Assembly: GCA_947650365.1 (NCBI GenBank) | Contig: OX393549.1 | Coordinates: forward strand, 85,622,496 to 85,686,495 | From: Chamaelirium japonicum | Taxonomy: Eukaryota > Streptophyta > Magnoliopsida > Liliales > Melanthiaceae | Direction of reading: 5' to 3' | Length of the DNA stretch: 64,000 bases | Part shown: positions 1 through 11,930 of the stretch, in pieces | How positions within the stretch are numbered: the stretch's first letter is position 1 | How the letters are laid out: every line of letters starts with the position of its first letter | Translations under genes and position numbers: made by a program | The notes under the pieces: generated by a model | What the model was told of the DNA's origin: nothing | The model's input: only the letters and a program-made list of their open reading frames with translations | Database searches by the model: none

Positions 1-1040
1 AATTCCACTTTCTCAGTTTAGTCCATAAAGATCACAGTTCTACCTTAACACACTTCCAAATGGAGAGGGAAAAGGGGTCAATGGAGAAAAATATGACGCA
101 AATCTTCCTTAGGTCCATTGCTTGGAGTATAGAAAAAATGAGATGTGCATAATATATATTATATCCTTCAGAGGGAGCCCAATCCTCCATAATGTTGAAG
201 CCACTGGTAAAACGATACCAGCCAAGTTAATAGAACTATAAAAGGATCTAACTAGAAACAAGCAGAGGAGCTCTTTCTCCACATAGCACAATCATCGGAA
301 CCATATATAGAAAAAATTATTCAAAATACAAGTAGATCCTCGACTCGAGGGATGAAAACACATATTCCTCCCAACTTTCAGATGCCATCTGGTGATTACT
401 AGAGATTGAGGTTCATCTGCTCAAATCACATTACACGGCATCAGACCCTAGGGTTGAGAGAGGCATCTCCTCGTCCTCCGTAGTTCTTCTGGCTCCTTCA
501 TTGGAGCTGTGTTGATCCTTCATTTATTCATCCCATCTCCATCTTCTCTTGAGCTCTCTTCAATCCAAGAAATCCATCGCTGAAGATTTCATCGCCTTCA
601 TCATTGAGGGATTGCACTTTGGCATCATCCCCATCCTGCTCTTCTACACCTACAACACCCATTGTTGCACCAGAGATCCTTCATCAATGACTTTATCAGC
701 ACAAAGAGATCCATCGATGTGCTGGATTGTCTGTAGCGATTCATCGTTCAGATGTGTACCAATGGCGGCGACGGGTTATCTATAGTGATTCATCTGCAGT
801 GTTCACCGTCAAGTTATCTCATTCACCAGCAACGGTTCCATTGTTTGTCTCCATTCCTGCAGCAGTGGACACCAAAGGAAGCCAGCATCAAAGCTCTATG
901 GGAAGAGAGGCAGCGGTCTCTTATCAAAATCCTAACTCGAGAAAGAAGGTACCCTAACATTAATCTTAGCAGTAGATCTCCTAGACGGCTAGATATTATT
1001 TCAGCTATGTTTCCAAACCCCGACCAGATATATCATTCCT
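1..1040. other. unassigned left-edge sequence
   Basis: No gene is recognised here. The short open frames around 549-1042 have no family signature. The segment lies directly upstream of a copia integrase relic on the same strand, so part of it may be degraded retroelement sequence, but I cannot show this. If the DiT1 gene at 4741-5523 is intact, this stretch would lie inside its first intron. Confidence 0.3.
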
Positions 1041-1049
1041 AGCAGAGCT

Positions 1050-1450
1050 CCAAATAACTTAATCAAGTACTATTGGTTTGGTCCTGAAGTCGGTTCAATG
1101 ACTAGTTTTCTATATTGTATGTCCATTATTGATGGTTTTTCTTGTTTTATGTGGGTGTAATTAATGTGTCACCAGTCTGAGTTTGCACAAATATCGCATT
1201 TTCACATATACGGTACACCCATAATTTCATAAGCGCATTAAGATTTTTTCGCTCTGATTATACTCGTGAGTATCTCTTGTTTGAGGTTTTTCACATCACT
1301 CCTGCACATGACACTCTACACGCGAAAACATGACCTCGCTCTTATCACATCCTTAAAGACAGTTAGGGCACTTCTCTCTAGTTTCGTTCCTTGTTCTTTC
1401 TGGGCAAAGGTTGTTTTTACCTCTACTAACTTAATTGATGATCATAAAAC
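1050..1450 (+). pseudogene. Ty1/copia integrase relic
   Basis: Scattered frames resemble the copia integrase core. An early part reads like the DVWGP...YVSIIDGFS(C/R)F segment that starts the domain, then SEFAQI. After a disrupted stretch comes a piece ending ALLSSFVPCSFWAKVVFTSTNLI-like, which corresponds to the end of the integrase core where families read (S)FW.EAV.T..YLIN. The pieces sit in different frames with stops between them, and no LTRs were found. It is an old, dead insertion. Confidence 0.55.
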
Positions 1451-1757
1451 CTATAGCATTGGTTATATGTAATGGTGTTGCATTTTGATTAAAAATAATA
1501 TTAACAAATTATTGAAACTATTTTAAGTTTATATTTTTTATAGCTTCCAACAAAACAAAAATATTAAAATAGATAATGTAGCTGCATATATGTCTATGAG
1601 ATTGGGAAGCAAAATGGCATAAATGGCATATGTGGTTTTAATAATATTGAATCCACAGTGTTATTCAGCATAGGACTGCCTCTCGTAGTTTTTTTAATCT
1701 CACATACCACATAAGAGCCCACTTAAGCTTTGAAGCACGAATACTCCTATAGGTTTC

Positions 1758-2112
1758 TAGGGATGGCAGCGATGAGTTTTGAAACCGAAAACCGCGGTAA
1801 ACCGCACCGTATGGTACGGTTTTGGTTTGCCAAAATATAAAACTATCGCAGTGCGGTTTCGGTTTTCGATTTCGGTGTAGCGGTGCAATTTCAGTTTTGA
1901 CCAAAACCGTATAAAATCGCACCGTCTAGGCCATTATAATGATAAGCCGCAGTGCACCGCAACACACTGCATCGCATGGTGTGGTTTCAGTTTTAAATAA
2001 TGGTACACCGTCGCGGTGCTGTGCGGTGCGGTTTCGGTGTGTCAGTTCGGTGTTGCAGTGCGATTAAGGTTTTACCCAAAATCGCACCTAAACCGCACCA
2101 TTGCCATCTCTA
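1758..2112. mobile_element. non-autonomous hAT-like element, CGGTGCGG-word family
   Basis: The left end TAGGGATGGCAGCGATG matches the reverse complement of the right end, TAGAGATGGCAATGGTG. Both have the TAGGGATG-type terminus typical of plant hAT elements. The interior is almost entirely degenerate copies of GGTGCGGTTTCGGT and its complement. The flanks (taggtttc and atagggtc) are only loosely alike, so the 8-bp target duplication is not proven. No coding capacity. Confidence 0.6.
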
Positions 2113-2360
2113 ATAGGGTCTGAGTATCCATATCCAACCCGGATACGGTCTGGATACGTGTTGGATACAGCTCAAAAGTATCTGATTTTTAAAAAAAAAA
2201 AAGTGGATACATCCGGATATGACAGGATACGTCATAGATACGGTTTTTGTTTAAACCAACTTTCGGATCAGACGGGCTAAATCAACTATTGGGTCGGGTC
2301 GGGTCGGTTTGGGTTAAAACCCGAATCAGAGGTGTTAAAACCCAAATTCGGTTGGTTAAA
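2113..2360. repeat. degenerate GGATAC and GGGTCGG word clusters
   Basis: Two short clusters follow the previous element: irregular repeats of (T)GGATAC at about 2125-2245 and GGGTCGGGTCGG/AACCCG at about 2280-2350. They resemble hAT subterminal repeats. The second cluster could belong to the element that carries the transposase gene at 3297, but no matching terminus was found. Confidence 0.35.
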
Positions 2361-3296
2361 GAGGGAGTCAAACTCACTCTTCACCCCCAATCTCTCTTCA
2401 GAACCCAAACCCTAGCGCCTTTTCTCACCGATTCCTCCCCCTTCCTCTTCCCTCACTGACCCCCCCTTCTCTTCCTCAATTTCAGTTGGGCCGAGGGAAG
2501 GAGCGGTAGCCACTAGGTGGAGGAGGAACCCTAAGCTAAGCCAAGGGTAGGACCAGCACCAATCGGCGTGGTGGAGGAACCCCAACCACCAAGTAGGTTC
2601 CCCCTCCCTTCCACTTTCCTCCTTCCTCATTCCAACAATTCCCCCCTTGGCCCTCACCCTTCTTTTTGTTTCCCTCATGATTTCAATCAGAGCCGGATCT
2701 GAGAAGGTGTGACCCCCTCTTTTGATTGTGCGGCGGCCGAACCGAAGGAGGAGTCGATCTAGGAGTCCCCGACACAGGTTAACCCCTCCCCTCCTTCATC
2801 AACTCCCTCTCCCCCACCTCTTATGTAGCTTGTTGCTTACCAGTTTCACCTACCGGTTTCAGCAGAGAATAGAGGTCTCCCTTGCTGCAGAGTGCAGATA
2901 TTCCTACCAGGTTCAGGCTTTCAGCCTACCAGTTTCAACAGAAATTCCTACCAGTTTCAGCCTTCCTCTTGACTAAAGTACATTTCTGCATTGCTGCACC
3001 TGAAAAGGATGAAATTCAGTAAAGCATACATATAGAATACACTGAATAATGCAATGTTTCATATTGAAATTTTAAATTACAATGATTTCCAAATTTGTAT
3101 GTGATTTAGGAGATGGTTTTGTATGGGCTATCTTCATATTATCTGACTAGTTAGTCTTAGCGCCTATCATTATGCTTTAGATTGTGTACATGTTGATTTT
3201 GATTCTAACTACTTCACTTATCAAGTTATCATTGTGCAATGTGATTTAGATTGTGTTGTGTGTTTACTCGTGTTGATTTCAATATTATAGAGGAGA

Positions 3297-4467
3297 ATGA
3301 GTTCAGATTATATGAGCACGGGCCACACGGGTGGTGGTGGTACTGGGAATAGTTCCACGGGGACAGGAGCTGATAACATTGACAATACTCCATCATGGAG
3401 GTATGTCACAGTCTCATCGAGAGCCTCAAAAGGAGGAAATATTGTATTTGTGTGTAATTATTGTCACAAAGAGGTCAAGGGGTCCTATTCAAAGGTGAAG
3501 GCACACTTATTGAGAATCAAGAGGTTTGGTATTGCAGTATGCCCGAAGGTGAAAACGAAGCAAGTGAACAAGACGGAGAGGGTAATGGATGACACTGAAA
3601 CGAGAGCTAAGAGTGCAATGTCTAAGTCTGTCCCTTTGCCTTGTTCATTTAACAAAGGAATAGGGATCTCCTTTAGGCAAGAAGGCTTCGAAGAGGATTC
3701 GAGAAAGAGAAAGACCAGAGGAAACACTGCATTAGAGAAGGCATTCAATATTCAAGGTAGGGAACAATTGAATGAAGAAATTGCAAGAAAGTTCTATTCA
3801 TGGGGATTGACATTTCATCTATCGAGGAACCCCTACTATGCTAGCTCCTACACGTTTGCCGCAAATAATACCATCAATGGGTACATTCCACTCGGCTACA
3901 ATATGTTGAGGACCACAATACTTCAGCAGGAGTTGACAAATCTTGAAAGGTTGTTGGAACCGGTTAAGCATTTATGGAAGGAAAATGAGGTGAGCATTGT
4001 GAGCGATGGATGGACCGATGCACAACAGAGGCTTCTAATTAACTTCATGATGGTAACCGAAAGTGACCCGATGTTTCTTAGAGCCGTCAATTGTGAGGGT
4101 GAGTACAAGGACAAATTCTTTATTGCCAACTTGATCCAAGAGATGACTGCGGAGGTCGGCCCTTCACATGTTGTTCGAGTTATCAAACAATGCTCCCGTG
4201 TGTAGGACGGCGGGATAACTTATTAAGGCTCAATTTCCTCATATATTTTGGACGTCATGTGTGGTTCATACCCTCAACTTGGCCGACCAAACAAACGAAA
4301 TATGCCTGCCAAAATCCGTGGTTTTTTCATCCGTGATACAGGCCCTCCAGGAAAAATTTGATATTTGGCAGAATTTTGTCAAAAATATCTCAATTTTTTG
4401 GGTTCCAAGATGGATTCAAAATTTTGAACCTCGCAGACACCATAACAAAGAAAGTGACATGGAATGA
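3297..4467 (+). pseudogene. broken hAT transposase, N-terminal half (BED finger, DUF659)
   Basis: The 302-residue frame at 3297-4205 starts MSSDYMSTG. It carries a BED-type zinc finger near residues 30-75: a CNYC pair, then KVKAHLL and a late Cys. Next comes a DUF659-type region near residues 235-300, with the SDGWTD motif and an AVNCEGEYKDKFFI segment. After a stop at 4203-4205 the homology resumes in other frames: FPHIFWTSCVVHTLNLA, encoded around 4230-4285, is the classic segment that follows DUF659. The catalytic C-terminal half and the dimerisation domain are missing by about 4470. Stops and frame changes make it non-functional. It lies opposite to DiT1 and inside what would be the DiT1 first intron. 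Confidence 0.8.
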
Positions 4468-4740
4468 GGAGGGCAAAGAATATCGTAGATTCTCACATGC
4501 AAAACAGGTTGTTATGCGGTTTTGATGTCAATTTTAAACTTTGGAGATTGAAAAAACTAAACTTTCTTAAATAACCAGAAGAGATAAAGCAATGTTCTTA
4601 AGGACAAATAAAGGGATTAAGACAATGCAAGATTTTTTGTGAGATCTATCTACAAACAAACAGGTTGATAAGATATGGAAACAAAAGGGAGCTAAGTATT
4701 TCCTCAAAAAAAAAAAGAAGCTAAAGTAGACCATCCTAAC

Positions 4741-5523
4741 CTGTAACTGCGACTGGATGAGATAGGAACCAAGCTTCCTGGCCGATGAGTCCCCTGGCCT
4801 GCTCCCGGCAGAGAGCGACAGCGACTTGATGATCGGGATAAACACCCCACCAGCCCTGGCGGTGGTGCTGGGCATTGCTGGGGCGATCAGGGCCTCGCTG
4901 ATCGTCAGCCCGTACGACAGCCCCATTGTGCTTCGTCCTAGCCACTTCACAAAGTAGGTGGCTATCCGATCTCCAAGTCCCGTCTTTACGAACCCCCTCG
5001 CGAAGAAGAAGGAGATCACGATCAACCAGATCACCTCATTAGTGAAGGCCCCGAAGGCTGCCGAGAAGCTCAGGGTCTGCGTGAGCACCGAGGCCGTGAG
5101 GCCGAGGAAGGCCCACGCGCCCACAGGCAGGGGGCTCAGCACGAGGCCGGCGACGGTGGAGAGGAAGATCGCGAGTAACTGCCACGCCTGAAGGGTGACC
5201 TCGGGGGGCTTCGGCACCAGGAATCGGACTGCAAGGCCGACCCCAAGGGAGATCGCAAGGGGGACCGGCTTTGCCCCCTGAGAAGAAAGCGATTCGGTGG
5301 TCGGGGAATTTTCCGGCGGCGACGAGGAGGCTCGGATGGGGGAAATGCAGGGTTTAGGACAGCGAGGGAGGAGGCGGGATCGGTGGCGCTGAGAGCGGAG
5401 ACCCGCGATGGGGCGGGGGAGAGTGGAGAGAGAGGCGGGGAACGGAGGCGATCGGGCGGAGATTGGGCGGCGTAGGGGGGATGGGGAGGCGGCGATGGGG
5501 CGACAGAGGGCGAAGCTCTCCAT
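4741..5523 (-). CDS. DiT1: chloroplast dicarboxylate (2-oxoglutarate/malate) transporter, exon 1
   Basis: Exon 1 encodes 261 residues of a plastid inner-envelope 2-oxoglutarate/malate translocator (DASS/SLC13 family), which exchanges carbon skeletons for ammonia assimilation and photorespiration. I take the ATG at 5523 (MESFALCRP) rather than the upstream in-frame ATG at 5754, because the Ser/Pro/Arg-rich chloroplast transit peptide begins there. Residues 1-75 are transit peptide. Hydrophobic membrane segments follow: PLAISLGVGLAVRF, LLAIFLSTVAGLVL and VGAWAFLGLTASVL. Then come the family segments FTNEVIWLIVISFFFARGF, GLGDRIATYFVKWLG and IAPAMPSTTARAGG. The exon ends KLGSYLIQSQLQ at a clean donor (CAG|GTTAGG), the usual exon 1 end in this family. 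The remaining exons are not seen between 1 and 4740, so they lie beyond the left edge or are lost. The gene-level assignment is firm; completeness is unknown. Confidence 0.88.
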
Positions 5524-6090
5524 GGGTGTGGCGGAGGCTCTGCGAGGGAATGGAGAAAAAAATGAAACGGGGAGGGAACGAGTGGGGCTGATGAAAATGG
5601 AGTACAGCTTCTTATCACGGCTCGAATTATCGTACGGCGCTTTCTCATTGGTCCACGTGGAAATCTGGGTATACAGTCCATCCAGACCACGGAACAGAGA
5701 AGTTAACTGAAGCGAACGCAACCAGTTTTTTCCAACTTTTCTTTTTTTTTCCAACTCCTACGTGGCACCCGATCACAGCTGCTCCTTTTCCTGCGAACGG
5801 GGCCGAGTTCGATTCACTGGTGGGTTCGGTTCAACAGACGGTTGTGATGACCGATCGCTCCACATCAGGCAGTTTGGAAATGGGTTGGTCTAGTAGAACT
5901 CGTGCTCAACACATGGGAGCGTGGAAACACGTGTGTGCCGTCCCGTTGATTCCATCCCGAGGGCGAAGTGGTTATTCATGTTTTGAAGTCCGCATATAAT
6001 TTTCTCTAGGGTGGGCTAAATATAGCCCTTCATTTGTTCTAAGCAATCTCCATCAGTATATAGTCCATAACTTGTTTACACTCAATCTGG
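5524..6090 (-). promoter_or_regulatory. upstream region of DiT1
   Basis: This is the sequence 5' of the DiT1 start codon, read on the minus strand. It should hold the 5' UTR and promoter. I see no convincing TATA box and make no specific motif claim. Confidence 0.35.
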
Positions 6091-6760
6091 ATGGATGATT
6101 TTACCACTATCTTCTTTCTCCACTTTTTGGTCTTCCTCTTTTGTCCTCCTCCTTCTTTTTTTTTTTCCTTTCTCTTATTTTTCCTCCATCGTGCATGTGT
6201 CGCCCGTTGCGCACTGTCGCCTGCTGCCACCCCATCAGCCGCTCCACATCCAACCTGTCATTCTCCTCCGCCTTTCCTTCTTCTTCTTCTTCTTCCTCCT
6301 CCTCCCTTTTTTTTTCCATTTTTCCTCCTCCTCATTCCCCTCCTCTTTCCCCATTCATCCTCCCTAAATATCGTAGAATTTAGCCATGCCAGTCTCAATG
6401 CACCTTCTGTGCATTCGCCCGCCCCTGGTAGAATGCACAAAATGGGCATTTGGCCACCAAATCTGGATACCCCTCCTTCTGTGAACAGGGGTGACCAAAT
6501 GCACAAAAGGTGGATTCGGATTGGTATATATGGTCAAATGCTACGATTTCAAAGAGTACAAGGAGGAAAAAAAGAGGGAGGAGGAGGAAGAGGAGGAGAA
6601 GACGATGGGTTAGATGGGTGGTGGGCAGTGGTGTGCGATGGGTGGCACAAACACGATGGAGGGGGGGCGGGGGAATGTGTGTTCCCCTTAGAAAGGAGTT
6701 GCCTTTGGTATTTCGAAGATGCAGGAAAGGGTATTTTAGTCTTTTCATATCTTAAGCCAT
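6091..6760. repeat. CT-rich and GA-rich low-complexity region
   Basis: Long pyrimidine runs (about 6110-6360) and a purine-rich block (about 6555-6605). Overlapping frames are open on both strands only because of composition. No gene is called. Confidence 0.6.
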
Positions 6761-8200
6761 TTCCATTTTACTTCAGGACTGCTTTCAGTCATACTGGAAG
6801 CTACCTATAGTCATGGGTAAAACCAGTATAAATTTTAATAACTAAATAACTACCTAGAGCAAGTCCATGACTGTATATAGCCCCCCCTTTTTCTCTGCAA
6901 GTCATCTGACATGGGCCTCCACTTCTCTCCGTGCCAAAACACTACCCCAACCATATGCATAAGAAATGAGAGTCAAAGAACCAAAAACACAGTAATGCAA
7001 ACTTATATACAGGCATCCGAACAAAAATTTTAGGACGGCAACAGGTTATTCCGTCACAAGCACAAATGGACTACTAAACTGTGAGCCTAAGTATCTTTGA
7101 CAAGCCCTTCACCAATTTAGGTCAACTTAAGAAACCTATCATCTATTTAGGCCAACTTTAGAAGTCCATCAAGCTTCTCTAGTGGCTAAGTCAGGTCTCT
7201 CATGCAAGGAGAATAAATGGTGGTCAAGGAGTCTAGTTCTAACTTATCTACTGTAACATGGGAAGGATGGGTGATAATTTGGGGAGACAAGTGATAGTTC
7301 ATATTTATCATGGGGGAGAACTTAAGCTACGTGTACGGAGATCGACAAAGCTAAATTGTGCACAAATACCGGCAGAGCCAACCGAGTGTGCATGGAGACC
7401 GTCGATGCATGATCCGAGAGGCATGTGGCACTGACTGAGAGACGCGAGGCGTCGAGGTGCAGATCAACGGTAGATTGTGGTACTAGATGCAAAGTGTTGT
7501 TAACTATAATGCTAAAAATTATAATCAATGCAAGGATTAGCCTGTGAGCTCGAATGATCTAAATCTATTGTAGCATGAAAACTCATACATATGCCCCCAT
7601 GTAGTTTTTATGTTCTTGAACAATCACTCATGTGAAATTCTATTGTAGCATGAAAACTCATACATATGCCCCCATGTAGTTTTTATTTTCTTGAACAATC
7701 ACTCATGTGAAATGGGTTAAAAGTGATATGTTCTTCAAACTATAGGGGGGTATTTGTCTTCCATGTACGTATGAAGCTCTCAGCAAATGCTCCTATTTAT
7801 ACAACCCCAGTGTCAACCACCCTCCTTCTCATCGGTACTTCTTTGAGAAAGGTATGCAAAGCCGATCTTGCTTATCACATAATTTTCAAATAAAAATGTG
7901 GAAAAGATCAATGCATGATTTTATTATGATACTCATGTCATACGCATGCATCTTATAAAATCATCAAAATAAAGAGGAGAGGTGCAAATTTGCTGTTACA
8001 ACATATTAAGAAGCTTGAAAATAGGATTGATTACACGCTCCTTTTTGGGAACAAGTGTATCTATCAGACTTACACCTTCGCTCACCGAGAGACTCGACAC
8101 CTCCGCTTTGTTAAACATCAATGGTATCAAAAAATTATTATCTTGTCGAATGTAGAGTTATATTGCAGTGTTTTTATTACTCAGGTGGGGTGATATTCGC
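6761..8200. other. no recognisable gene
   Basis: Apart from the 75-bp duplication at 7564-7713, I see no gene or element signature in this stretch. Confidence 0.4.
7564..7713. repeat. 75-bp tandem duplication
   Basis: Two adjacent near-identical 75-bp copies (7564-7638 and 7639-7713), each beginning TCTATTGTAGCATG and ending near ACTCATGTGAAA. Only a couple of differences are visible. Confidence 0.85.
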
Positions 8201-8838
8201 AGTAAGGGCCACTTCATGGATCTCAAAGTCCATGAAGCACAAAGCGGGAGATAAACACACGAGGTTTTTACGTAAAAACCCTTCACCATGAAAGAAAAAA
8301 AAAACACATAGGACTTTTGCCGAGCATCCTCGGAGCTTAGCTCCTGAGCTGGCGGGTAGGCTACCAGTGCAGCCGCTGCTTGGGCTCGCAGTTCTTTGTG
8401 AGGTGCAATGGGGCCCTCTATTCTTCAGGAATGCTGGGGGTCTTGATCATCTGAGCAAAGGTCATAGTGTTCGTTGTTATCATCCACCCTTCCCCCTTTT
8501 CTCTGAGCAGGCGATCAAAAGATAATCAATTGAGGGTAGAGTTAGGCTCGTCATCGAATCCAGTATGGCCTAGCTTCCTCCGCCAGCCCCAGTCCACGTT
8601 GTTGTCGGGGTGTCCCGCTCGAGAGAGAGTTTGAGGCTCTACTAATTCTTGTTGGTGCTCACGCGGTACCGAAAGGACCAGTGAGTGTTCTTGACCGAAA
8701 CTTCTTTGCATTGGCTTTGTCCCTGAGTCGCATGGCGGCGATACTACTAGTTATGAGACTCGGTCATAGACCAACAGGAAGTGTTTTGCTAGATAGCAGT
8801 GATCATTCAGTTCATCATTGTTTGAGCTAGAGAGAGAG

Positions 8839-8879
<41 letters not shown>

Positions 8880-9208
8880 CCTGGTCGAAAGGAATTAATT
8901 ACCATTCATCTACTAGGAGGGGGTTATTTGTTTAGATCGAGTTTTATATAGCCATGACCACTCAAAGGTTTTGGGTGGAAGGCTGGGAAAAGCTTCGAGA
9001 GAAACTCCACTTATGGTGCCAAATATTGGCATGTGATTTTCTCGGCGATGGTCACTCTACTGATCTCAAGGCCATGAAGTAGGTGTGGGAGAGAAACCTC
9101 AACACACAAAAGAAACGCCCGAGTAATATTTCATGAAACCCTTCGCCAAGGGAAGGGAAAAGCCACAAGATTTATGTCTGAAGCAAAGCTTCGCTATCAT
9201 GAAGTTAT

Positions 9209-9210
<2 letters not shown>
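8200..9210. repeat. retroelement-like repeat, two related segments
   Basis: Segments near 8205-8310 and 9045-9175 share order and wording: a GGTCAC/GGCCAC start, GATCTCAA, CCATGAAG, AACACAC and then AACCCTTC. They may be the remains of repeated retroelement untranslated sequence belonging to the copia relic just downstream. A (GA)n tract lies at 8827-8879. No boundaries are defined. Confidence 0.3.

Positions 9211-9280
<70 letters not shown>
9211..9280. repeat. (CT)n microsatellite
   Basis: About 70 bp of uninterrupted CT dinucleotides, just upstream of the copia gag fragment. Confidence 0.95.
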
Positions 9281-9284
<4 letters not shown>

Positions 9285-9286
9285 AA

Positions 9287-9339
9287 TGTTTGGTGTTGTG
9301 GTTCAACACTTGGATAGAGAGTGATGCCCTAGTGTTACT
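9287..9339 (+). pseudogene. copia gag, 5' piece left of the gypsy insertion
   Basis: The peptide ending WIESDALVLL runs up to the insertion point. Homology resumes at 17194 with WINATLTTHIL, giving the usual copia gag order. The two pieces are separated only by the gypsy-type element and its duplicated ttact. Confidence 0.6.
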
Positions 9340-9954
9340 TGTGGGTGCAAAAATTGTACCGGACCGGATCAGAGCGGCATGGGCCCGCACAACGGCCCAA
9401 GTGGGTAATCCCACCCGGGTTCATGGGCCCACTCTACGAGGCTCGCAGATCAAGCCCTCCCCCTTATTGGGCCCGAACAACGGCCCAATAAGGACCCAGC
9501 AAGGAGGCCCAGAATCAGTGCCACGTCATCATCGCCACGTCATCACTGCCATATCGGGCGCGTGCCTACGCTATAAAAGGACCCCCAAGGCATCCAGGAA
9601 GGGGGTTGGTCATTCGATCAGAGGAAGAGGGATTCCAGCTCCAGAGCAAGTGCAAGAGCTTACTTCTCTCCTCCTCCTAGTTTCTTTTCTTGTTGCTCCG
9701 TGCAACCCCCACTGTAAAAAGCTTCTCTCGGCCTGTCGAGAGAACGCTCAACACTTTATATTCATATTATAGTGAAGATCAGGTGGCACCTCTCGCCCGG
9801 AGACGTAGGTCGTAAGACCGAACTTCGACAACAACTCCATGTGTCATCTCTCTCCTTCTCAACTTTCTAATCTCTAACTCTACAAGCAATCCAATTCAAT
9901 CAAGGCTGTGGGGTGGGATTCTCGATCAAGGCGGCTCAGAAATTTCCCCCCACA
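9340..9954 (+). repeat. 5' LTR of copy 1
   Basis: The 615-bp LTR contains a TATA box (TATAAAA, 9572-9578). Upstream of it are two CCACGTCATCA blocks (about 9515-9545) that read TGACGTGG on the other strand, an ACGT-core bZIP-type word. A GGGCCC-rich dyad built on CCTTATTGGGCC and its complement lies near 9465-9492. The terminal inverted repeat is TGTGGG/CCCACA. Confidence 0.93.
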
Positions 9955-9985
9955 ATCTTTGGCGCCGTCTGTGGGATATCGATAG
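9955..9985 (+). other. primer-binding site region
   Basis: After the LTR end comes atct and then TGGCGCCGTCTGTGGGA. The first ten bases are complementary to the tRNA-Asp 3' end (family knowledge). The same sequence, inverted, sits next to the 5' LTR of copy 2. Confidence 0.65.
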
Positions 9986-10094
9986 AGGTCTTACCCACAC
10001 CTCTACTGACTCCTATTCAGCTTGTGGTGACGAGCCACAAGTCCTCCTCCAAATCAACCTCAACGCCTTCATCACGCCGACATCAACTCGCTCA

Positions 10095-11747
10095 ATGGTG
10101 AAGGCCAGCACCAACCCACCAAAGGTGGGTGCTGACCGGACAATCGACGTGCTAATCGCAGAAGAACAAGAAGTCTCGGTTGCAACCAACCGAAGAAATG
10201 TTCATAAGCGACTGGGGCTACAAGGAAGTCATCCGGGAAGCCGCAGCAATCAGCAGGACCCACCATTCCCGAGGCAACGATCTGGCAAAGAGCACGCCAC
10301 CCAAGGAGACAACGGTTCAGCTACATACCAAATTTCGGCTGCTGATTTCCAGCTGCTGAACCTCCTCAAGAGGAACACAGCCCTCGAGCAAGAGAGGGAT
10401 TCCCTAAAGAAGGCGGTTGAAAGAGCAGGGGTCGTGGCCCACAACTCTCTAGCTACTGATGAAGACCAACCAAGGACTTGCCCAGCCGTGAGTCATCATC
10501 TTGAAGAACCACATGTGCCGTGTACCGAGATGCGTCAGGTATCCACACAAGCACCAAGGCAAATGGTGTGGGATCGCCTCGACGTCAACGGTGCGCCCAA
10601 CTATCGCGGAGAAGGATCACTTCAGTCAACAGGGTCTACTAGACATTCTATCCCTTCACACACGAAAGCAACAGATGCCCGTGAGCTACTCAACCGACTA
10701 AGGCATACGGCCGACGTGGGACGCCGCCATCAAGACCGTAGGCAGCTAATCACCTCGGTGGGGCCACTGTATCCCAAGGTTCTTGCAATACCATTTTCTA
10801 TGGGTTGGCGAACACTGAGCCTACCAAAGTTCAACTGCATCCAGGGAGACCCTGCTCTCCATATCCTAGCTTACAAGCAGGTCCTGACGCCCTACGAGTA
10901 TGAGAACCATGTTCTTTGTCGTATGTTTGCGGGAAGCCTCGAGGGACCTGCCCTCGACTGGTACTACACACTGCCTACTGGTACGGTGGCCACATTCAAA
11001 GAGTTGGCTGAACTCTTCATGGACCATTATCGGCTAAACTTAAAGCCGAAAAAGAGGCTGGATACGCTCTACCGGCTGAAGATGGGCTCCGACGAGTCTC
11101 TAAGGAGCTTCACGATGAGGTTTCGTAATGAGCATTCGGAGCTCACCGGTCGCTCCTATAATGAGGAGGCCATCGTGCTGGCATTCCAGAATGCTATCCG
11201 GCCAGAGCTCCACGTCTACACCGACTTCATCCGGCATCTGCCCAATAACTTGGAAGCGATGTTCAAGCGCGTACAGCGGGAGATAGATGTGGAAGACAAT
11301 CAGCGGGCCAGAAGACTACGCGAGCCCCGCGAGTCTCGTGACTCTCGACATAAGAAAGATGATGAAGCTTCGAATGAAGCACACTACAAGAAATTTGCCC
11401 ATGACGCGTCCGACCAAAAGGTACAGGCCAAAAGGTACAATGAAGATCCAAAAGACCCTCCAGCAGAAAAGAGGCGAACTCCAAGGGAGCAAAGGATGTT
11501 CACTGAGCTGAACACCTCCATTGAAGACATCTTCGCCTACTTGTAGAGCGAGCCCTTTTGCAAGTGGCCACAGCCTCTCCCTCTAAATTCCGACCAGGCG
11601 GGAGATACGATAGCCTACTGTGAGTTTCATCGCAGCCATGGCCACCCAACTTCTATATGTCGGAAGCTAAAGCATCACATCGAAGACCTGATCCAAGAAG
11701 GGCGGCTCGATGGCTACCTCGCTAATAAGGAACCAGGTCGAGAGTAG
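10095..11747 (+). pseudogene. gag: gag polyprotein of copy 1, one nonsense codon
   Basis: The reading frame of 551 codons starts MVKASTNPP. It holds an N-terminal basic/coiled part with a leucine-rich stretch (FQLLNLLKRNTALEQERDSL). A retrotransposon gag capsid domain follows, roughly residues 240-400: RMFAGSLEGPALDWYYTLP, TFKELAELFMDHYR, SDESLRSFTMRFR. The C-terminus has a CEFHRSHGHPTSICRKLK knuckle-like motif. A TAG at 11544-11546 stops the first 483 residues; 66 further codons stay in frame to the natural TAG at 11745-11747. In copy 2 the same codon is CAG, so the stop is a point change. No frameshift is present. Nothing pol-like follows, and the next sequence is tandem repeat. Confidence 0.88.
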
Positions 11748-11930
11748 GAGAGGCAGCAGCAGTAAAAAAAAGTCAATGTAATACATGGATGCACAATCGT
11801 AACGTCCGCTGGGCAACTTCTGAAAAAGTGTAACCGCTACTTTGTTGTATCAATAAAGTATCTTTTTTTTCTCAAAATCAAATCTCTCAAAGCTCGATTC
11901 CACCATGTTAAGGCATAACAAAAAAAAAAA

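Noticed and set aside
5524-5754. An in-frame upstream ATG that would extend DiT1 by 77 residues
   Set aside because: The extension has no transit-peptide character and reads as 5' UTR; MESFALCRP at 5523 begins a typical chloroplast transit peptide.
6091-6810. A 239-residue open frame rich in Phe, Leu, Pro and Ser
   Set aside because: It lies in pyrimidine-rich low complexity, with competing frames on both strands and no domain.
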